This document shows positions 21,753 to 31,834 of a stretch of DNA of 64,000 nucleotides, piece by piece; position 1 is the first letter of the stretch; every line of letters begins with the position of its first letter. Where the stretch lies: positions 21,132 to 85,131 of the forward strand of contig MPUH01000192.1 in NCBI GenBank assembly GCA_001970955.1, read 5' to 3'. Both the position numbers and the translations under genes were made by a program. Below the pieces are notes generated by a model. It saw nothing but the letters and a program-made list of their open reading frames with translations. It was not told the DNA's origin and ran no database searches. The stretch comes from Stentor coeruleus (taxonomy: Eukaryota > Ciliophora > Heterotrichea > Heterotrichida > Stentoridae).

Positions 21753-23567
21753 TTAATCATTTTGAGGTAAACCATCTGGGTATTTAACTTTGAACCAAGG
21801 GTGCTGAAGAGCTTGAGTTGCTGTTAGTCTTTCATCTTTGTCTAAATTGAGTAGATTTGAAACAAAGTCAATAAAAACTTCGTCATTAGTTTTTAATCGT
21901 GCTTTAAGAGTTGTTTTTTTAGGGATGAGCAAGTGGATTTTGTCTCCCATTCTTCTTGGGATTTTGCATGAGTCATCTTTGTCATCATCTACTACTTTAA
22001 AAAAAACCTTGTCTTCAGTGAAAAAATGCTTTGCGAGCTTGCCTTTAAACATATCTTCAGGATATGGGCCCATAATACTCATAATTCTAGCGAGTAAACC
22101 CTGGACGCAATCATTTTGGAAAAGTACTTCCCCAGTCCATAGCTCAGCGACTATACATCCAAGAGACCAAATATCAATTCTTTCATCATATTTACAACCA
22201 AGAATTACTTCTGGAGCACGATATGAGCGTGATTGTATATAAGAGCTTAAATGATCATGAGTAAAGCAACTACTTCCAAAATCAATAACTTTAACCTCAC
22301 ATCTTGAATAAGACTTAATCAAAATATTCTCAGGTTTCAAATCACAATGTATCAAATGCAAATTATGTATATACTCTAAAGCAATTAAAATCTGCCTAGT
22401 CACTCTTTGTAATTTTCCAAGTGTAAAATATATTTCAGGTTCATGTTCTCTATTATACCTGTAAAACTCATACAAATTATCCCTTAAAAGTTCTGTAACT
22501 ATAAAAAGATGCTCTTTATAATAAAACCAGTCATAAACCTTAAGGAAATTCTTCTCATCAGGGTCTCCATTACAATTAATCAACCTAAGGATTTTGATTT
22601 CATCAACACTCTGATCGACATAATCCTTATTATTTGTAATAACTTTAACACAAACAAGTTCTTTTGTATGTATATCCAAACATTGTAAAGCTTTACTAAA
22701 AGCTGCAGATCCTAAATACTCCATAACTTGATACCTTCCAGCTATAACACTATCAACAATCACAGGGAAATCTTTATTTTCTTCAAACCCTGTACGTTCA
22801 CGATCAAAAACGACTTTTAAATTGTAACAATCAAAGTTTATACCTTCAGATTGCAAAGGATAAGTTCCATCATCTGATCCTGGGAAAATAATATTTTCAG
22901 GGAGTTTTTCACCTCTTTCTTTAGGTTTACCTCTTTTTGTACAAACCGCTCTTTGTGGGAAGTTATATTTTTCTGCTAATTGCTTGCTAACAAAAAGTAA
23001 ATCTTCACCTTCACATTCATAAGTATCAAAACCAGGGTCATCATCATTTTCATATTCATCTTCAACATCTTCTCCTTGAGCTCCTTCATTTTCCCCTTCA
23101 TTTTCATCATCTTCTAATTCTGTATTGCTTTTTTCAACTGCACTATCTTCGTTACCTCCACCAAATCTTGGTAGATCATCTTCAGATTTCATACTACTAC
23201 TTAATACCGATACGCTTTCATTTTTGCTTTCGCTTTCAAAAAATAGCTGCTCGGCGCAAGTGATCATTTTTTGGAAGGATTTCAAACCCATAAGAGCTTC
23301 GATTTGGGATTCAATAGCTTTGTCATTTAGTCTTGGATGGGAGATCACTTTTGACATGAGTTTTTCCATAATTTCTTCGTTTTCAGGGGAGATTTCTGGG
23401 GATGTATTTTCTTTATTACGTAGTTTTGCTTTGATTTCACAGTAAAGTTTTTCTGCAGTTTCTACACTAGTAAGATGAATATTAGAAATCTGCTTTCGGA
23501 GATGATAAGCTGATCTATGAAGCCCAACGTATTCTAGGTATTCAATCACTGCTTCGAATATTTCCAT
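21753..23567 (-). CDS. DYRK-type protein kinase with N-terminal LisH-like motif
   Basis: 604 residues. The first 30 (MEIFEAVIEYLEYVGLHRSA) look like a LisH dimerisation motif. An acidic linker (about 150-185) follows, then a kinase domain from about 270: VCVKV lysine, LIHCDLKPENILI catalytic loop (HCD, as in DYRKs), VIDFGSSC and the activation segment SYIQSRSYRAPEVILG. The YIQSR tyrosine is the autophosphorylation site of DYRK kinases, and DFGSSC is their hallmark. The C-lobe end LTATQALQHPWFKVKYPDG closes the domain. All catalytic residues are present. LisH plus DYRK is an uncommon combination; role unknown. Confidence 0.92.
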   Translation of the reverse strand: MEIFEAVIEYLEYVGLHRSAYHLRKQISNIHLTSVETAEKLYCEIKAKLRNKENTSPEISPENEEIMEKLMSKVISHPRLNDKAIESQIEALMGLKSFQKMITCAEQLFFESESKNESVSVLSSSMKSEDDLPRFGGGNEDSAVEKSNTELEDDENEGENEGAQGEDVEDEYENDDDPGFDTYECEGEDLLFVSKQLAEKYNFPQRAVCTKRGKPKERGEKLPENIIFPGSDDGTYPLQSEGINFDCYNLKVVFDRERTGFEENKDFPVIVDSVIAGRYQVMEYLGSAAFSKALQCLDIHTKELVCVKVITNNKDYVDQSVDEIKILRLINCNGDPDEKNFLKVYDWFYYKEHLFIVTELLRDNLYEFYRYNREHEPEIYFTLGKLQRVTRQILIALEYIHNLHLIHCDLKPENILIKSYSRCEVKVIDFGSSCFTHDHLSSYIQSRSYRAPEVILGCKYDERIDIWSLGCIVAELWTGEVLFQNDCVQGLLARIMSIMGPYPEDMFKGKLAKHFFTEDKVFFKVVDDDKDDSCKIPRRMGDKIHLLIPKKTTLKARLKTNDEVFIDFVSNLLNLDKDERLTATQALQHPWFKVKYPDGLPQND

Positions 23568-23647
23568 TTAAAATTGTATATTGAGATAGGCCGGGAAACA
23601 TTTATTTTTGATTGAGTTCAGGATTTAATTATTAAAGATTATTTGAT

Positions 23648-25750
23648 TTAAGAATTTATCCTGTATTTATGGTTTAGAAAATGCAGTCGTGATGCTGCTG
23701 TCAAAGTTGCATCAGGGCAATAAACAGTAGATCTTATTAATGACTGCTTCATAATACTTTCAGAAATCAAATTTTTGGTTTTTTCTAATACTTCTTGAAC
23801 ACTAGGAATCTCATTACCAGAAAGCACTACTGTTGCTGGACCGAAAAGACTGAGTAAAGTAGCGATCCCAACATAAACATCAGAAATCCCTGCTCTAGCT
23901 AAATCACCTATAGGCTGACCATTTTCATCAATCATAATATGCCCTCTATGAACAACACAACTTCTTAACCCTTCATCTTGCATAACACAAATAAGTGTAC
24001 TACAATGCATCTGTGACTCATTTAATAAAGCTACTGCATCAACATCTCTACACATAGCAACAGAAACCAACTGTTTCAATTCATTCCTTTTTTTCGGACA
24101 TTTTGCAACAATACCAATTTTAACTGAATCATATTTATTTTCTCCTTGTACCCTTTTTATAAACCCTAAGATTGCATTAACATCTAAATCTGGTATTTCT
24201 TCTTGAATCCCTAATGCTGACATATAAACAGTTTTACTTTTACTATGAATCCCAACTTCTAATATATTTTTATTACCATAAACAATCCCATCATCACATA
24301 AAATTTCAATAACTTTATGAAGATCTTTTTCTGTTATGTTAACTTTATGATAAGGTGTTAAAACAAGAACTCTAAATCTTAAATGCTTTGCGGTAAACCA
24401 TGAAGATTTATTAGACCAGACGAATTTATATAATCCAGGTGAATTTATAAGTTTGCTATTTGAATAAGAGTTTTGTATACATTCAACATGGTCTTTTTTT
24501 ATGATAATTTGTGGGGTTGGTAAGTCAATTCGAATCAGCTCAAAGTCGATATCATAATATCTCATAGCAAAACCCCATGTGAGTATAGAGTTAGCTTCAA
24601 CAATTTCAACACAATAACAAAACTCATCTCCTGCTTCAATATGCACATTTAACGGTAGCCCAGCATAAGGTTGTATTTCTTCAAGTTTAATAACATTTTC
24701 ACTTTCAAGTACAGCAGAACTTGGCCCAAAAGCTTCATTATTACTCAACAAACTAAGATCATCTGAGTTTTCCAAAGCATCTTTAAGTTTTTCTGAAAAC
24801 CCTGGTGTATTGAGTATTTCATATAAAAAAACTGAAGCTTTAATCTTAAAATCATTATTCCCTTGAGCTGAAATTGCTGATAAAACAATTCTTATTATAT
24901 CATAAAAACGTTCAGTTTCTGTAGGAAATAACACCCAAAGTCTTTGAAGTATCGGAAGAATAGATTGTGTTATAGTAATATCATAAGCAAGAAGTATATT
25001 ACAAATACTTATCACAGTTGGTAATATTGTTTGGGATAGTTTATTTATTGAACTTACACTATATATTTCTGTGTATTCACCAACTTGAATATTATAATTG
25101 AATTTAAAAACAAAGTTCTCTAGAAACGAAAGGAGTTTTTTAGCTAATTCTAAATTATCTTTTTCTTCTATTGCTGATATCAATGTAGACATTCGGGTTG
25201 AGAATAAATACACTTGCTCAGAAAAACTATTGAAACTACTGAAAAGGTCAAAAAGTTCATTCATAGACGCTAGGTTGTTTTCTTTAACTAATTGAATAAT
25301 TTCATTCATTTTGTTGTCGAAATTTGTATAGTCTTTTTTGATAATCAAACTTTCAACGACAGATTTTTGCTCTTCTTCCAATTCGGTGGTTAAGAGGATT
25401 TGCAAAAGGTCTTGAACAGCGATTTCGAGTTCTTCAGAAATATCGGCACTTTTTAAGGCTTCACAGAGCATAAGAATATCATTGCAGATTTTTAAAACGA
25501 CACCTGATGCGCTTTTACTAGCAAATTTACTGATGGCCAAATAGAACCTACTGAGGGGAAGATAGATTTGAGAAGAGTATTTATTGAAAAGTCTATTTAG
25601 AAGGGTTGCAACTTTGAAGTCGATAAGTAAATGTGCGTCTGAGGTATTGTTTATTATGCTGTGGCAGGTCCATAAATTCTTGATAGCCTCACTAAAACCA
25701 TTTGCTTGGATACTAAGGGTTAAAGTGCTTACAAGAGGATTTTCAGACAT
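23648..25750 (-). CDS. Large helical protein with GOLD-like domain, function unknown
   Basis: 700 residues in one exon. Residues 1-330 are helical-repeat-like (armadillo type). About 365-470 resemble a GOLD beta-sandwich: VHIEAGDEFCYCVEIVEAN, then LTWGFAMRYYDIDFELI, then GLYKFVWSNKSSWFTAKHLR, the same order as in SEC14-like and p24 GOLD domains. The C-terminal ~190 residues (VGIATLLSLFGPATVVLSGN, RGHIMIDENGQPIGDLARAG) faintly recall the C-half of ROK sugar kinases; I regard that as weak. GOLD domains commonly act in membrane trafficking, so that is a possible field. No named gene. Confidence 0.6.
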   Translation of the reverse strand: MSENPLVSTLTLSIQANGFSEAIKNLWTCHSIINNTSDAHLLIDFKVATLLNRLFNKYSSQIYLPLSRFYLAISKFASKSASGVVLKICNDILMLCEALKSADISEELEIAVQDLLQILLTTELEEEQKSVVESLIIKKDYTNFDNKMNEIIQLVKENNLASMNELFDLFSSFNSFSEQVYLFSTRMSTLISAIEEKDNLELAKKLLSFLENFVFKFNYNIQVGEYTEIYSVSSINKLSQTILPTVISICNILLAYDITITQSILPILQRLWVLFPTETERFYDIIRIVLSAISAQGNNDFKIKASVFLYEILNTPGFSEKLKDALENSDDLSLLSNNEAFGPSSAVLESENVIKLEEIQPYAGLPLNVHIEAGDEFCYCVEIVEANSILTWGFAMRYYDIDFELIRIDLPTPQIIIKKDHVECIQNSYSNSKLINSPGLYKFVWSNKSSWFTAKHLRFRVLVLTPYHKVNITEKDLHKVIEILCDDGIVYGNKNILEVGIHSKSKTVYMSALGIQEEIPDLDVNAILGFIKRVQGENKYDSVKIGIVAKCPKKRNELKQLVSVAMCRDVDAVALLNESQMHCSTLICVMQDEGLRSCVVHRGHIMIDENGQPIGDLARAGISDVYVGIATLLSLFGPATVVLSGNEIPSVQEVLEKTKNLISESIMKQSLIRSTVYCPDATLTAASRLHFLNHKYRINS

Positions 25751-25805
25751 TTATTATTTACTATAAAAAATAGATTGAAGTTATTATGAATTTTTAGTAA
25801 AAGAC

Positions 25806-26653
25806 TTAATCCATAGAATAAATCTGCCTACTTTCTAAAGGCGAATTGTTGGCTCGATGTTTTTTCTCAAATTCGTCTATTTCAAATAAAGTCATAGGCG
25901 TACTAGTTCTTCTTTGATTAAATTTAACCCCCGAATTCCTTAAAGGACTAACCGAAGGAAAAGTTGTCTGTGTTTGATTAAAATCTCCTTTCCTACTATT
26001 CAATCTTATTTTATTTTCATGACGTACAGACATACTAAGTTTATTTTGTAATACTTCAATCTGCCCAAGCTGATATCTAGGGATTTTAGGCTGCATAGCT
26101 TCAATAGTGCATTGACCTCTTGATCTTCCAAAACCTTTTTGCAAATGTGTACTAAATTCTAAATGGAATCGTGTCTGTTCTTTGATTTTTGGGCTTTTAT
26201 CTTATATGTAAATTTATAATAAAAATCCTTATAAAATTTACATTGCAAATGTGTACTAAATTCTAAATGGAATCGTGTCTGTTCTTTGATTTTTGGGCTT
26301 TTATCAGCTGCTAAGTCTATGATTTTGCTAGGTTTAAGATTATGATAATCAAAATTACATAACTGACTGTCTGAGTATTCAAATGCAGGCTTCATGCTTA
26401 AATTGTTTTGTTTCAATGAACTAAGAAATCTTCCTGGGTTTTGATCTTTACCTGATATTTGTTGGTTACGTATTTGGTTATCAACTACTGCAACATGATT
26501 TAATTGGAAAAATAAAGGAGAATCTGAGCTAACACCTTGTTTTAATATAGCTTTGATTGGTTTTAGTTGCCTTTTTGGAGGATTTGGAGGGTTTAATACT
26601 GTGTATTTACTTTTTAAATACAATGGTAGTTCGTCACTAACACCTGATAGCAT
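25806..26653 (-). CDS. Basic hypothetical protein, reading frame broken by a 104-nt duplication
   Basis: Two open frames, complement(26159..26653) and complement(25806..26144), are pieces of one gene. A 63-nt direct repeat (26139..26201 and 26243..26305) lies between them; the repeat plus spacer adds 104 nt, which is not a multiple of three and shifts the frame. With one unit removed the coding length is 744 nt (247 residues) without stops. The protein is basic, Ser/Pro/Gln-rich and predicted disordered (for example LNPPNPPKRQLKPIKAILKQ). No family recognised. The break may be an assembly error or real; see the repeat entry. It sits downstream of the CDKL-like kinase on the same strand. Confidence 0.6.
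26139..26305. repeat. 63-nt direct repeat around a 41-nt palindromic spacer
   Basis: Copies 26139..26201 and 26243..26305 are identical by eye. The spacer 26202..26242 is almost a perfect hairpin: TGTAAATTTATAA and TTATAAAATTTACA around TAAAAATCC. No GT-AG intron of the duplicated length fits. Local duplications of similar length flank the N at 54369, which points to an assembly origin, but the hairpin spacer is not explained by that. Confidence 0.8.
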
Positions 26654-26677
26654 TTATAGTTATATTAAACTTTACAA

Positions 26678-28203
26678 TTACTTATGTTTGTGAACTGGAG
26701 AAAAATCATTAAAACTTGGTTCAATACCTCTGGCAAAGGTTGACTTGAGTTCTTTATGCTTTTTAACTTTGTATTTATAAGGTGTTAAAGATACACCTGA
26801 AAATCCTCCTGGGCTTAAAAGACTTATATCTTTAACTAATGGTACAGGTCCTCTGTTTGTAATTACGGGATGTGCAAAAGTACTCTTTACAAAGTTCTCT
26901 GTAGAATTGTCACGTATTATAGAAAAATTCCTACTGTTTTGGAAATTGCTTGTAGCCTCTGAGGATTTAATTGTAGGTTTTTGCTCAGTTCGAATTTCTA
27001 AAATTTTATTTATAATTTGATTGCTTTTTTTCCTTGAAATATTATCTTCTCTTTTTATGATATCTGGGAGAAAATAAGATTTTTCATTAGTTTTATAGTT
27101 TAAAGGAGAGTGTTTTTTTATATGAATAGATTCTTCGCTGTATTTGTTGGGTAAAACAAATTTTGGTGATTTTTTTCTTTTGTAAATACTCATATAAGTA
27201 TTTGGTTCAGGTGTATGTGCTGGTGTGAGCATGATTTTAGACTTGACTTTTTTCCGTTTTGCCTCTGATGGTATACCGAATTCTTTTTCAAATTCCTGTT
27301 TAAAAGTTGAATCAAACAGTTCATGTTGAAGTAAATCAGATACAATCAGTCTTTTATAAGGATCTATTTCTAAGCATGATTTCAGAAAGTCTACAGCAAT
27401 CGGATTTAAGTATTTAAATTTTGTCTCCAGAATCCTTTGAGTGCCTCTTGGAACCTTTGCTGATTAAAACATACCTCAAGACCTTTAAAATAACTGTTAT
27501 TGCAAAACTCATTGACTAAAGTTTCAGTTAGATCCCCACATACTTTTGTAATCTTGTCAAGTGTATCAGCATCGTTGACTCCTGGAAATAATGGCTTTCC
27601 ATTCAAAAGCTCAGCAAAAAGACACCCAACAGCCCAAACATCAACAGGATAATAATAACTTTTCCCTCCAACCAATAACTCAGGAGCTCGATACCAGCGT
27701 GTTGACACATATTCAGTAAGTTTTTGATTAGGTTTCACTATGCGAGCAAAACCGAAATCACATAATTTTAGCTCACCTTTTGATGATAATAATAAGTTCT
27801 CTGGTTTTATATCTCTATGTATAATGTTTAAAGAGTGACAATAATTAAGTGACAATAAAAGTTGATATAAAATCTTTTTAGCTACTGATAGACTTAATCC
27901 TCCAGGAGACCCTTGAATACATTCTAAGACTGTGGATTCAATATATTCAAATACTAAGTATATTTTTTTATTTGTATGTACAACTTCAAGAAGAGTAACT
28001 ATATTTGGGTGTTTGAGCATTTGTAAAATCCTAACTTCGCGTGAGGCGGTTTTCTTTACAGAAATGCTGTCTTCTCGGTCTTTAAATTTTTTCACTGCTA
28101 CAAATCCTCCTGTGTCTTTGTTTATAGCTTTAACTACCTTTCCATAGGTTCTGTATAAATATTACCCTTCACCAATAAGATAGAGAATCTCATATTTTTC
28201 CAT
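26678..28203 (-). CDS. CDKL-like protein kinase with tandem-acceptor intron
   Basis: Exons complement(join(26678..27454, 27475..28150, 28166..28203)) give 496 residues. The first intron is 15 nt (GTAATATTTATACAG, phase 2) and is fixed by the glycine loop GEGTYGKV (11-18). The kinase domain has VAVKK, HRDIKPENLLL, CDFGFA and a TEY activation loop (TEYVSTRWYRAPELLVGG), characteristic of CDKL kinases, which control ciliary length in other organisms. The second intron needs 20 nt to keep the frame, giving NSYFKGLEVPRGTQ then LETKFKYLNP, in good agreement with CDKL C-lobes. The C-terminal ~170 residues are basic and disordered. The ATG at 28203 precedes MEKYEILYLIGEG. Confidence 0.88.
27455..27474 (-). 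other. 20-nt intron with a nested 15-nt acceptor
   Basis: GTATGTTTTAATCAGCAAAG. The first 15 nt form a normal-looking intron ending CAG, but splicing there puts the rest of the kinase out of frame and stops soon after. Using the AG five bases further on restores the conserved C-lobe. Confidence 0.6.
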
Positions 28204-29018
28204 TATAATAAATATTAGATAAAGTGGTTTTAGATAAGAGTAAATTTTGGATTAGACTTGATGTTTGAAATTGAAACTGATATCTGGATGTTAAGTATTT
28301 TATCTAGAATTTTGAAAATAATTTAATTGTAATGAGAATTAGGTTTTAAATAACAATAAATAAATTAATCGTATAGATGGGTGTTAAAATATTAGATACG
28401 GTGGGTTTCTTTTTTGAAATTATGCAGTAGTTATAATCGGAAAAATAATTTAAATGAAGTTTTTGCCAGATATTATATTTTTTTTTTAGATAAGTATTTG
28501 ATAAGATTTCATTTTGTTAAATTTAAAAATAGTTTGTATTAAAATCTGCCATAAACAATCCACTGCAATAAAAAAAGTATATGATATTATCATTAAAATA
28601 AGCACTTTTAGGTTTAAATTTTTTTTTTAATAAACAATGAAAACTCACTATTACAATTAAAAAACTATTTAAAATATTTTTTTTGAATATTCCTAACTAA
28701 AATCAATGTAATATGCTAAAAACATAAGCTTATTACATATAACAGTATTGCTTATAAGTTTGTTTTATCACTTTTTTGCTCATATACATATACAACAAAT
28801 TCGTCACACAATTAATACATAACATCTATTTATCAAAATTAATTTTATTTATAATCCTTACAAAGTATAACAATATAATCTATTTATCACTAAAAAATAG
28901 TATAATTTTCTATATTTCAATATCATTAAAAACCAAAATACTAAAATATTTTATAACCACTACCATCCAATCTTTAATCTAAAAAAAAAATCTTTATTAC
29001 TCTTAATCCTTATATCTT
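28204..29018. other. Intergenic spacer with composition switch
   Basis: GT-rich up to about 28500, then AC-rich to 29018. A plus-strand open frame at 28776..28982 is I/Y/K/L-only low complexity and not accepted. No gene seen. Confidence 0.6.
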
Positions 29019-30572
29019 CTAGCTATATATATTAATAAAGTCGCATAGCTGTTGTGAATAAATCCTTTTTTTCTCTTTAATTTCCTGAGCTCTAACAAAT
29101 ACTTCCCTATACAAATTAGCTTTATCATTATATTGTTTCTGTAAATCATTAAGTTCCTGATTAACTCTCTTAAGTTTTTCCTCACACATCAACACATCTT
29201 TTTTAGATATTTTCCCAGCAGGGACGATTTTTTCAATCTCAAGCACCCCAAGACTTTTTTTCTTTTTCGGTATAAGCTTAGTCAAAAACCCTGGAAATTT
29301 AAACCTTTTATACTCTTTTTGTATTTCATGATAAATCCTAGAATATAAATTCTTCCTTTCAATCAATATTTCCATCTCATGTTTAACCCTTAAAAATTCC
29401 ATAGAAACCATAAGATAATGTTTGCTAAAATTATCAAGTTCATTATCTAGTTTTTCTATTTTTTTCCAGAATTCTGATACATCTTTTTTAGTCACTCCAT
29501 CAAAAGTTTCAAATTTTGTTTTTGCCCAACGCATTGCTTTGAGTTCATTATCTGTTAGACTATGTGAATTTTCTACTGCCGCAAGTTTGAATCGAGCTTG
29601 TTCTGTGTAAAATTGTTCTTCAATTTTTTTTAGTTCTAATTTTGTTACTCGAACTTCTCTACTTTTTCTTAGTAAACGTTTGTAATCGCTATGATCAGCA
29701 CGTTTTCGTAGGTAAGTAGAAATTTCTTCGAGGTCTAGGTTTAGGATGATTGGGCGGATTTCTCTGAGAAGGGCAACGCTGAATTTTATGATGACTTTCC
29801 AACCATCGAGGAAGAAACAATCCCAGACTCTGAGTAGGGTTTGTAGAGGGAGGTAGGTTGAAAAAAGAGTCATGAACCAACGTGATATAAAAAAACCGTT
29901 TGTTATACCTACTTTACGGAAATGAGAATATAGGTCTGGGATGATTGTATTAAGATAATAGTCCATCTGGTACTCACGAAGACTAAGATCAGGTACACCA
30001 GGAACATACATATTTTCCATATCCCACTTTTTCATCATCCCTAACAGTAGTAAAAAAGTTATCTCTTCACTTTTAACAACTTTCAGCAACACAGCTCCTA
30101 AAAAATTCATCCCTTGACAATACCCAATTGAAGGTTTTATATAAGCTAATGCTAAAAGTATTCTTAAAAGCTGACCTTGTTCTTTTAAATTATCAGTTAT
30201 AAGTTGGGTTCTAGGAATATCCTTTAATATTTCATTACGTGTAGTTTCTAAGTCTAATGAACTTTCTTCTAAGGGTTTATTTAATATTATTGAATTTTGT
30301 ATGAATTGATATGGACTTTCAAAAGACTCTGGAAGACGAAGCATTTTACATACATCTTGTTGGACTCTAAGTAATAATTACTTGTATATAGGGCATTGAT
30401 AAATCCAAAACTTTGGCCTAATTTTTTCTGAAATATCACCTCGCCATATACTAGACTTAAGGGCTTTGATTCTTTTCAAATGGTTTAGATGGAATTTGTT
30501 TATTGTATAGAGCTCAGCTATTTCTTGAGTGCTTAAATAATCTAGAATCCGACTGTGGGCTATTAGTAACAT
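29019..30572 (-). CDS. TBC-domain Rab GTPase-activating protein
   Basis: Exons complement(join(29019..30366, 30382..30572)) around a 15-nt phase-2 intron (GTAATTATTACTTAG) give 512 residues. The N-terminus (about 1-35) is F-box-like (HSRILDYLSTQEIAELY). The TBC domain runs about 42-270: WRGDIS, the arginine-finger motif ILKDIPRTQ (IxxDxxR, Arg116), the glutamine-finger motif GYCQGMN (Gln148), and LLRVWDCFFLDG. Both catalytic fingers are present, so Rab-GAP activity is expected. The remaining ~230 residues are coiled coil. TBC proteins switch off Rabs in vesicle traffic; the target Rab cannot be told. Confidence 0.93.
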
Positions 30573-30937
30573 TTTATTAGAAAAATATAAGTTATGGGAA
30601 ATTATAATATGAAACTCATTTATTAGGACTAGGATTAAGAGGAAAAAGTTGTATTTTTTTGCGATTGAAAAAAAAATTTAATAGGATTTTTTATTGTTAG
30701 AATATAGATGAATATAAAATATAAATTTGTTAAGAGAATAATTTATTAGAATTAAAACAGACTAGATATTGTTATATTTAAAACTTAATCTTTTACTCTT
30801 GCATTTCGAAATAAATTTAGAATTTTGTTTTGAGAATTTCTAATGTTTGTGATAGTATTTAAAGCTTTTAGTTTATTAAAATCACTTTTACAATAATGTG
30901 TTTTGACTTAATCTTCATTTTAATATATAATCATAAA
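30573..30937. other. Intergenic, no gene seen
   Basis: Divergent spacer between the TBC gene and riboflavin kinase, AT-rich, GT-biased in its left part. Nothing recognised. An upstream in-frame ATG at 30896 is not preferred as the start of the next gene. Confidence 0.5.
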
Positions 30938-31834
30938 ATGACTACATATTTTGATATAGATTTGATTTTTGAGATTAGATATCTCCAACTCAACATCGCT
31001 CGCAAAGAACGATTTATTGATTCATCAACTCTTCAGTATCTTTATTACAAGCCTTTTATCTCAGATTCAACCTATATTTCATTATCCCCTATCCTTGCGA
31101 AATCTTTATCAAGAACTATAAAGTTTAAACTTGAAGGTTATTATCTAATAAATTCCTTAGGCAATGATAATTTTGGATTCCTTAGTGAAATAGAAAATGA
31201 ATATTATTCAGTATTTGCTTCTGAATATTTTACTCAATCAATTTCTCAAATCACTCATAATGGCCTTTTAAATAAACAACCATCAGAAATTAGGAAAGTT
31301 TATAGTTCACAGGAAGAATATGTAAAAAAATGTATAGATAATGGTATAGAAGCAGAATATATCCCATTATCAGGACAATTAAGTTTTGAGTATCTACAAG
31401 AAAATATTCCTTGGGATACTTATTCAGATATTGATTCATTAAAATTAGTAAATGGAGAAGTGAAAATAACAGGTCAAATAGTTACAGGTTTTGGTAGAGG
31501 TAGTTCTCAGTTGGGATTCCCTACAGCTAACATCCAAACTAATGAAAAATTAGAACTTGTCCCTGGAGTTTATGCTACAAGAGTTAAAATGGAAGGAAAT
31601 TATTATAAAGGGGCTATTTCTATAGGTTGGTGTCCTTATTATGAAAATAGAGAACTTTCATATGAAGTTTATATATTAGGAAAATTCTCATCAACATTAG
31701 TAGGCAAAATAATTGAATGTGAAATTCTTTACTATATACGTTGTGAGAGTAATTTCAGGAAACTTGATGACCTTATAAAAGCAATATCATTAGATGTTTC
31801 ATTGACTGATAGATTAATTACTCTACCTAACTAA
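30938..31834 (+). CDS. Riboflavin kinase with unusual N-terminal region
   Basis: The C-terminal half is a flavokinase domain: VKITGQIVTGFGRGSSQLGF then PTANI, PGVYATRVKM, GAISIGWCPYYENRELSYEV and IRCESNFRKLDDLIKAI. PTAN and the GxYxxxxSIGxxPxY pattern are the family hallmarks; the enzyme makes FMN from riboflavin and ATP. The first ~150 residues are not a HAD phosphatase or FAD synthetase module and are not recognised. I start at the ATG at 30938 (MTTYFDIDLIFEIRYLQ, 298 residues) because the 14 residues before it are a hydrophobic, AT-driven stretch. Single exon. Confidence 0.9.
   Translation: MTTYFDIDLIFEIRYLQLNIARKERFIDSSTLQYLYYKPFISDSTYISLSPILAKSLSRTIKFKLEGYYLINSLGNDNFGFLSEIENEYYSVFASEYFTQSISQITHNGLLNKQPSEIRKVYSSQEEYVKKCIDNGIEAEYIPLSGQLSFEYLQENIPWDTYSDIDSLKLVNGEVKITGQIVTGFGRGSSQLGFPTANIQTNEKLELVPGVYATRVKMEGNYYKGAISIGWCPYYENRELSYEVYILGKFSSTLVGKIIECEILYYIRCESNFRKLDDLIKAISLDVSLTDRLITLPN

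Noticed and set aside
26139-26305. The duplicated segment as a 104-nt intron
   Set aside because: No window of 104 nt within the repeats begins with GT and ends with AG, and all other introns here are 15-20 nt.
25806-26653. Two separate small genes
   Set aside because: Removal of one repeat unit makes a single continuous frame, so they are pieces of one gene.
28776-28982. Plus-strand open frame of 68 codons
   Set aside because: Low-complexity I/Y/K/L sequence inside a spacer with a composition switch; no coding character.
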